From: Baffinella frigidus
Taxonomy: Eukaryota > Cryptophyceae > Cryptomonadales > Baffinellaceae
Assembly: GCA_026770585.1 (NCBI GenBank)
Contig: MU647496.1
Location: 90,562 to 104,318 of the forward strand
Direction: 5' to 3'
Length of the DNA stretch: 13,757 nucleotides
The position numbers and the translations under genes are program-made. Every line of letters begins with the position of its first letter. The first letter of the stretch is position 1. Under the pieces are notes generated by a model, which saw only the letters and a list, made by a program, of their open reading frames with translations, was not told the DNA's origin and made no database searches. Shown piece by piece: positions 1-8,258 of this stretch.

Positions 1-32
1 GGTAGGGGTAAGGTGGTAGGGTTAGGGTTCAG

Positions 33-88
33 GGTGTACAGCCCCGGGACAGACCTGGCGCACGGCTCAGGGCTCAGTCTTCAGGGTT
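33..88 (-). pseudogene. Copy of the gene A exon 13 start
   Basis: These 56 bp match 188-243 with a single difference, 155 bp apart. They contain the acceptor-side sequence and the first 11 codons of exon 13 (PCARSVPGLY-like), then run into telomere-like repeat. Confidence 0.85.
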
Positions 89-112
89 CCAGGTTCATGA
101 CAAGGCAGTCAC

Positions 113-220
113 CTCGGACAGTTGGCTTCGGCGTCCGCGTGACCGGTCACGCGGGCGCTCAAGAGCCTGCCGGCGGGGCTGTTCCACGGTGTACAGCCCC
201 GGGACAGACTTGGCGCACGG
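113..220 (-). CDS. Gene A exon 13 (last one seen)
   Basis: Thirty-six codons from a weak acceptor (CCCTGAG) to a good donor (CCGAG, then GTGACT), phase 0 at both ends. It encodes PCAKSVPGLYTVEQP and then an Arg-rich stretch. If the donor is not used, the frame reads on six codons to a TGA at 95-97, which would end the protein. I favour continuation off the left edge because the donor is good. A 56-bp copy of the exon start lies at 33-88. The Arg-rich second half contains the palindrome CGCGTGACCGGTCACGCG, and its codon use is less typical. Confidence 0.6.
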
Positions 221-3200
221 CTCAGGGCTCAGTCTTCAGGGTTTCGGGTTCCGGGTTTCGGGTTTCGGGTTTCAAAAACACACCTTTGTAAAGTAGCTCG
301 CCTTCCCAATCTGAATGTCGTGCTCCTCGTAGTTCCCCGCATTGAAGAGAAACGGGCACTCCTTGTCCACGGTCCCGTCCAAAAACACGTGGCTCGCTTT
401 CCCCACCCCCGCCCCGTCCTTGTGCCCCAGCCTGGTGAAGGGTTTAGGGTTTAGACTTGAGACTTTGTTTTTTTAATCTGTAGGGTTTGGTAGTTAGACT
501 TTATTTTTTGTCTTTAGGGTTTGGGGGTTGGGGTTAAGGGTTCAGGGTTTAGGGTCAGGGTTTAGGGGTTAGGGTTTAGGTTAGGGGTTTGGACTTGACA
601 CTTGATTTTTTATCTTGACGGTTTAGAATTCATTTTTTCATCGTTGGGGTTTGGGAGTTGGCGTTAAGGGTTGAGGGTTGAGGGTGAGGGTTTGGCGTTT
701 GGCGTTTAGGGTGAGGGTTGGGGTTCAGGGATTAGGGTTTGGGGTTTGGGGGTGAGGGGTTGAAATTTACCGAATGTAACCCCCCGTCAGCTCCGTGTAC
801 ATGCTCACCTGGAAACGGAGCGTAGTTAGTGAGGTGGTTCACTGTCCAAAAGGCTGGGAGGAATCGCGAAGAGAAGACGAACACGACATGCTCGCCGCGG
901 TGGAGGTTGCGATGTAGGGTTTCGGGTTTCGGGTTTCGGGTTTCGGGTTTGGGGGTTCGGGTTTCAGGTTTCGGGTTTCAGGTTTCGGGTTTGGGGGTTT
1001 GGGGTTTCGGGTGCTCACGCGCGGTCACGCGTGGTGGTGTCGGGCGTGCGATCTCCATCCCCTACCCTAAAGGTGACCCTGAACCCTAGGGTGTAGGGAC
1101 CCTGGGGTGCAGGGTAGAGAGAGCGTACCCTCGTAGTGGTGTCGGACTTGTTGTCGGGCTTCGCGATCTCCATCCCCTGCACCGTCCCGAACGGCTCCTC
1201 CTGGTTTCGGGTTTCGGGTTTCGGGTTTCGGGTTTCGGGTTTGGGGGTTGGGGTGTGGGGTTTGGGGTTTGGGGTTGGGGTTTAGGTATTGGGGGTTCGG
1301 GGTTACCTTGATGCTCGACGTGTGGTTCCACACCGCCTTGCCCAGCGGCACCTGAGATAAAACGGTTCAGGATTTAGGGTTTAGGTTCTAGGGTTTGAGG
1401 TTTAAGGGTACCAGGATGGTCTACGGGACAACGCTGGAGACCTCCGTCGACTTTCTGATATATCTAGCTCCCACGCCAGATTGATCGAGGGAAACCGACG
1501 CCTTATCCACGTAAGATCCGACGTGGTTGACTGAAGGATTCAAGGCTTTCCCTTGAAAGATGTCAAAAGTGGGTGTTTCGATGATCCTGGCGTGGTTATG
1601 TGTTGAGAGGGTTGAGGGGATCAGGGATTGCGAGCTATGACCCAGTGGCACCTGAGTTATCTGTTTAGGGTTTAGGGTTTAGGGTTCCGGGTTTAGGGTT
1701 TAGGGTTTAGGGGCGCAGGGGGTAGGGGGTATTAGGTTTAGGGTTTAGGGTTTAGGGTCTAGGGTTTAGGGTTTAGGGTTTAGGAGTTTCGGGTTTGGAC
1801 ACCGCCTTGCCCAGCGGCACCTGAGTTAGGGTTCAGGGTTGTGAGTTAGGAGTTTAGGGTTCAGGGAATCAGGGATTGGGAGTTGTGAGTTAGGGGTGTG
1901 GGGGATCAGGGGTTAGGGGTTGCGGGTCAGGGTGTGGGGTTTAAGGTTTACGGTTTAGGAGGAGGGTTTAGCGTGGGATATCCGCTAGCCAGCGCCGCAC
2001 ATGCTACGCCTAAACCCTGAACCCTGAACCCTGAAACCTCAACAGGGGTTCAAGGTTTAGGGTTTAGGAGGAGGGTTGAGGGTTCAGGGTTTAGGGTTTA
2101 GGGATACCCGCCAGTCGCATGACAGACTTCTTCTTCTTCTTTATCACTCTCGATACAGGACCTAAATCAGGCCCTTTAGCCTTGAGTTGAGTGATACAAT
2201 AGTCTATGAGCCTTAAGACACGGGCCCGGAGTCAATTTAGTCCCGGTACTAAATTGACTTGTGAGGAGGAATTGCCGTAGGGTATCCGGACGTCTCGTGT
2301 TCGAGGACGCGCTTGAATCTGACCATCTCCTCTTTTTGTCGCACAGTCTTTCTATTATCGGTACCACGAATCGGCCACTTTTGGAGGAGAGCGAGAATTC
2401 CTGGTACTAAATTGACTTATGAAGAGGGATTACCGTAGGCTATCCGGACGTCTCGTGTTCGAGCACGCGTGTGAAGCGAATCATCTCCTCGTTTTCGCGC
2501 ACGGTCTTTCTATTTCCTGTACCACAAATCGGCCACTTTTTGGGGGGGGGTCGAGGATTCCCGGTACTAAATTGACTTACGAGGAGGGATTACCGAGGGG
2601 TATCCAGACGTCTCATGTTCGAGGACGCGTTTGAAGCGAATCATCTCCTCGTTGACGCCGTTTTTCTCGAACGAGAGGAACATTGAGTTGTCCCGCACCC
2701 CCACGCTCCCCACCTGGGTCGGGGTTTAGGGTTCAACCACGGTAAAAGTCAATTCAGTACCAGGAATCCTCGAACCTCGCCCCGAAGTGGCCGATTCGCG
2801 GTACAAGGAATAGAAAGACCGTACTCTTCAAGCGCGGTTTCTCGAAGGAGGGGAACATCGAGTTGTCCCGCACCCCACCTGGGTCAGGGTTTAGGGTTTG
2901 ATGGAAATTGATGATGGAAAATAATGGTAACATTAATTATAAAATGCCCCCTAATCCGGGGTAATTAAGCTCGCGGACTTGGAGCGAGGGGCCAGCTGCG
3001 GGTGAGGGGACAGATCCCGGAAAATCGTGTTACAAGTTTTTCTCGAACGAGAAGAACATTGAGGTGTCCCGCACCCCCGCGCTCCCCACCTGGGTCAGGG
3101 TTTTAAGGTGTAGGTTTAGGTTTTAACCGCGGTAAAAGTCCATTCAGTACACTGCTAGCCAGAAGATTTTGTATTAGTCAACTTTGAAAAAAACGGGGGA

Positions 3201-5375
3201 GAGGTGTAGTAAAATGGACGCCACTGCTCCCCACCTGGGTCAGGGTTTGGGGTTTAGGGTTGAACCACGGCGATCAATTCTGTACCAGGAATCCTCGATT
3301 TCCCCCCCAAAAGTGGCAGATTCGTGGTACAAGGAATAGAAAGACCGTACTCTTCAAGAGCGTTTCCTCAATGGTTTTCCACTGTTACTTCTTAAGTTGA
3401 CAGAGGTTCCACTTTTGCTTTGAGACGTTGCACTCTCGACTTTTGTCTCGGGGCTCAATTTCTCAATGAGGAACATTGAGTTGCCCCGCACCCCCGCTCT
3501 CCCCTTGAAAGTATTTAAGAGCCAGAGACGATCCGAGAGACTGTCACAGAACCGGGCATTGGCAACGTCCTTGGCCAGACGTTAATTGTTAACGTCTGTC
3601 GACATGAATCCAGCTACGATCTGGGCACGGACACCTCACGACATCGCAACGGTCCGCTGTCGAGCGAGAAGGGGACAGTCCATCTAAACGTAATCCATAG
3701 GCCCTACCGTAGGGACATAGGGGGTTCCTACGGAAAAGCCAAGGTCGATTTTCGACCTTGTTTCGACATTGGCTTTTGATTTCGTGCCACACTCGCTCGA
3801 TAGCAGCGGTGCAAGACCTCTCGTCCGTATAATGGCTCCAGCGGGAGCACTGGACTTCTTCAAGGAGAGGAACATTCTGGCTCGTCCTACTCGCAATCAT
3901 GGTACAAAGCTAAAACTCTCAGGCACGAAACGTTTTTAACGCAACGTTTTTGAACGTGCGCCCCGGCAGGAAGGGATCGCGGGGGTGCGGGGCAACTCAC
4001 TGTCTAGCTCTGCCTGAGTTTCATTCTGGCTCGTCCTTAAAAGTATTTAAAAGCAGAAATTCAGTACAAAAGTGCGAATAGAAAGCCTTTAGGACGAGCC
4101 AGAATAAAACTCAGGCAGAGCTAGACATTAAGTTGCCCCGCACCCCCACGCCCCCCACCACGCCAGAGTGCAGGAGGGTGTTGATTTTTTAAAACAGCGT
4201 CTGAAAGCGGTTGTTGACTTTTGAAAACCACTGCCCTGAGGAGGAATTGACTTTTGGCAACCCCTTCCAAGGCTCTGGCGTGGCAGGTGAAAACCCGTTC
4301 CGTTCAAAACGTTACCCCAAATCCTAAACCCTGAACCCTGAACCCCCAACCCTCAACCTAAACCCTAAACCTTACACTCTAACCCAGGAACGTCGTGGTG
4401 ACAGTGAAGCGCGCGTGGTCTCTCTCTCTCTAATGTGGGTCTCTCTCTGATGTGGGTGGCATTCCACTTAGCAGCGGCCAAGTTCCTTTTCCCCCGGATA
4501 TCCGGGGGAAATGCGGTTAGAATCCAATGCAAATGGATAAGATTCTAGAACAAATCGTTTAGATGGACTGTATCCGTGAAGCCCCCGGTGGCTGCGAAGT
4601 GGCCAGGGCGTTTTAGCTTTGTACCACGGTTGTGAGTTACAATGGAGTTGTTGGCGGCATAGGGCGGGTGTGGAACCTACCCCCACGCTCCCCACCTGCC
4701 GGGGTTGGGATCTAGGGTGTAGAGTGTAGGGTGTAGGGTGTAGGGTGTAGGGTGTAGGGTGTAGGGTGTGGGGTGCAGGGTGCAGGGTGTAGGGTGTAGG
4801 GTGTAGGGTTGAGGGGTTGGGGTTTAGGGTGCAGGGGTTAGGGATCAGGGTTTAGGGTTTAGGGTTTAGGGTCCAGGGTCCGGGGGGGCGAATGAACTTT
4901 TAAGGGTTTAGGATTTAGGGGTTTGGGTGTAGTCCTTGAAGTACAAGGTTGGGGCTGAGTGTTCAGTGTTCAGGGTTTAGGGTTGGGAGCCTAGGGTCCC
5001 ACCTTGAAGTGGAACGACGTGTTGCCCCCCGTGGTGCCCTTCTCCACGGACCTGGTTTCGGGTTTCGGGTTTCGGGTTTCAGGTTTGGGGTTTGGTGTTT
5101 CGGGTTTGGGGTCTAGGGTTTGGGGTTTCGGGTTTGGGGTTTAGGGTTTGGGGTTTGGGGTATGGGGTTTGGGGTTTGGGGTTTAGGGTTTGGGGTTTGG
5201 GGTTTGGGGTTTGGGGTTTGGGGTTTATGTTACCGGAGCGCCACCAGCCCAAACTCCGCGGGGTTGTCCTCGCACTGCGTTTAGGGTTTAGGGTTTAGGG
5301 TCAGGTCTAGGTCTAGGTGTAGGTTTAGGCTTAGTTTTAGGGTTGAGGATTGAGGGTCGAGGTTTAGGGTTAGGT

Positions 5376-5414
<39 letters not shown>

Positions 5415-6405
5415 GGTTTAGGGTTTAGGGTCAGGTCTAGGTGTAGGTTTAGGTTTAGGCTTAGTTTTAGGGTTGAGGGTTGAGGGTTGAGGTTTAGGGT
5501 TAGGTTGAGGGTTGAGGGTTGAGGGTTGAGGGTTTAGGGTTTAGGGTTTAGGATTTAGGGTCAGGTCTAGGTGTAGGTGTAGGTTTAAGCTTAGTTTTAG
5601 GGTTGAGGATTGAGGGTTGAGGTTTAGGGTTAGGTTGAGGGTTGAGGGTTGAGGGTTGAGGATTAGGGGTTAGGGGTTAGAGTTTAGGGTTAGGGTTTGA
5701 GGTTTGGGGGTTAGGGTGTGGGACCTGAAACTGCCCCGCGAGACCGCACGCGTTGGAACACAAGTCCATCACCTGTTTCAGGGTTAAGGGTTTAGGGTTC
5801 AGGGTTCAGGGTTCAGGGTTCAGGGTTTAGGGTTTAGGGTTTAGGGTTTAGGGTTCAGGGTTTTTTATCTATTCAAAAAAGGTCCAGCAGGTCCTGAAAA
5901 ATGGGTTGGGGTTTTATCTCAGAAAAGGGATTCTAAAATCCGTTTTATTAAGTCATTTCCCCTTCAAATCTGTCAACTTATGCGAAGAGAAAAGAATAAG
6001 TTGACGAATTTGTGTAGGAATTGACTTAAGAAAACGGATTTTAGAATCCCTTTTCTGAGATAAGGTTTAAGGTGCACCGGGTTTAGGATTCGGGGTTGTT
6101 TGTTTATTTAAAAAAGGTCCTACAGGTCCTCAAAAGTGGGTTGGGGGGTGGGGTGTACCGGCTTGGTACACCCTAATGGGTTGGGGTTTAGGGTGTACCG
6201 GCTTGGGTTAGGTTGGGGTTTGTACCGGCTTGCCGCACGCTGTGGACCCGACGTTGAGGATGCACTGCCGCATGTTCAGCCTGGTTCGGGGTGGAGCGTT
6301 GAGGGTTGAGGGTTGAGGGTTGAGGGTGTGGGGTGTAGGGTTTAGGGTTTAGAGTTCAGGGTCGAGGGTTAAGGGTCGAGGGTTAAGGGTTGAGGGTTGA
6401 GGGTG

Positions 6406-6436
<31 letters not shown>

Positions 6437-8226
6437 GGTGTAGGGTGTAGGGTTTGGGGGTTTAGGGTTTAGGGTTTAGGGTTTAGGGTGCAGGTTTTAG
6501 GGTTGAGGGTTTCGGGTTCCGGGTTCCGGGTTTAGGGTTTATGGTTATGGGTGTGGGGTACCCCGAGCCCAGCTGCTGGCAGGACTTGTCGCACGTGTTC
6601 TTCACGGGCAGCCCGCACGGCACCGAGCCTGTGGGGACGAGGGTTTGGGGTTTGGGGTGTGGGGTTTCGGGTTTCGGGTTTGGTGTTGGTGGTTTGGGGT
6701 CTGGGGTTCAGGGTTTCGGGTTTAGGGGGTGGGGGGTGGGGGTTTGGGGTTTGGGGTTAGGGGCTTGGGGTTTCGGGTTTAGGGTTGAAGGGGTGGGGTT
6801 CATGGTTTCGGGTTTCGGGTTCAGGGTTCAGGGTTTCGGGTTCAGGGTTCAGGGTTTCGGGTTTAGGGTTTGGGGTTTGGGGTTGGGGGGTTACTCGTGT
6901 CGATGTCGCACGAGCGGGAGCAGAAAGTGAGGGCCCGCCAGTCGGTCTCTCCATCGCACGCCTCGAACTTCGCCGCGTTCCAGCGGAGCGCACCGCGCCG
7001 CGAGGGGTTGCACTGCGGGGGCGCGGGGCGCAGGTTAATTTTTCCTAGTTTAAAAACGTTTCGTACCAGGGCGTTTTAGCTTTGTACCGCGACTGCGAGG
7101 TACAATGAAGTTGTTGGCGGGTTTAGGTCTCCCCGTCGCACGCCAAAGTGCTCCGCGTTCCAGCGCAGCCGCGCCGCGAGGGGTTCCACCGCGAACCACA
7201 GGGTTATGCCCGGGAGTTAACTATACGCAGGATCCTGACAGCGTGTTGGGGGCTGCCCCGGTACGAAACCTGCTTTGGTTTGTCAGGACCCAGGTCCCAA
7301 CCGACGCCCTATCCACTGTCAACCGACGCCCTATCCACTGCCAACCGACGCCCTATCCTTGACTGCGGGCCAAGTGGCTGGAGCAACACCTCGCATACCA
7401 AGGCCACGCCAGGTCGTAAGTCGGAATTTCAGGATACAAGTCTTTTTAAAAAATTGTACCCGGGGCCGGAAATTTTGTATTCGGATCGGACGTGGAAAGG
7501 ACGAGGAGTTGCGTGTCGCCAGGTCAGTACGTACCATTTAGTACCACGAAACGAACCGTTGCGTCCTGAAATTCCCAGCAATGACCTGCCGTGGCTTCCT
7601 CAGGAACCGCGGGGTCGCCGCAGGTTTAAAACAAATCCTAGCTCTCTCCCAGTTCAATTTGGGCTCGTAGATAGAGTGCCCCCCCGAAATTTCACAGGTG
7701 AATTTTGACTTCCCCCCCCATGAAATTCACCTGTGAAATTTCGGGGGGGGCACTCTTATCTACGAGCCCAAATTGAACTGGGACAGAGCTAGAAATCGGG
7801 TCAAAGGTAAATTTTTCGTGCCAGAGCGTTAACTATGTACTGTGGTTACGGATTACAATCGAGTTTTTGGCACGCCTCGAACTTATCCGTGATCTAACGA
7901 GGCGCAGGTTATTTTTCGCCTGATTTCAAAACGTTTCGTACCAGAGCGATTTAGCTTTGCACCAAGATTGCGAGTTACAACGGAGTTGTTGGCGGGTTTG
8001 GGCGGGTGGGGGATGCAGGGATTCAGGGTGCAGAGTGCAGGGTGCAGGGTGCAGGGTTGAGGGTTGAGGGTTGAGGGTGGAGGGTTGAGGGTTTAAATTT
8101 AGGGTTCAGGGTTCAGGGTTCAGGGTTTAGGGTTCAGGGTTCAGGGTTTAGGGTTCAGGGTTCAGGGTTTAAATTTAGGGTTCAGGGTTCAGGGTTCAGG
8201 GTGAGGGTCGAGGGTTGAGGGTTGAT

Positions 8227-8258
<32 letters not shown>

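Noticed and set aside
1421-1651. 76-codon minus-strand frame starting at an exon 9-like acceptor
   Set aside because: After four codons it enters the 125-bp fold-back element; only the start is exon-derived.
1977-2122. Possible extra gene A exon(s) ending near GGATATCCC / GGGTATCCC
   Set aside because: No combination of acceptor, donor and phase fits between exons 8 and 9, and the phase-0 donor of exon 8 makes an extra exon unnecessary.
2242-2655. CRISPR array
   Set aside because: Three long units containing exon sequence; there are no short repeats with unique spacers.
3589-3900. 103-codon minus-strand frame
   Set aside because: It crosses a fold-back and a fragment of the G element core; codon use is unlike the real exons.
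4468-4695. 75-codon minus-strand frame starting at an exon 8-like acceptor
   Set aside because: After about seven codons it reads through the GTACCAG repeat and element F. It could be a cryptic exon but there is no evidence for it.
5092-5298. Plus-strand frame with repeated FRVWGLG
   Set aside because: Translation of the 7-bp repeat; similar frames at 13-291, 829-1089, 6541-6930 and 6785-7048 are rejected for the same reason.
7148-7708. 186-codon plus-strand frame
   Set aside because: It runs through the 22-bp tandem repeat, the 191-bp element and the arm of the large palindrome, and no coding signal is seen.
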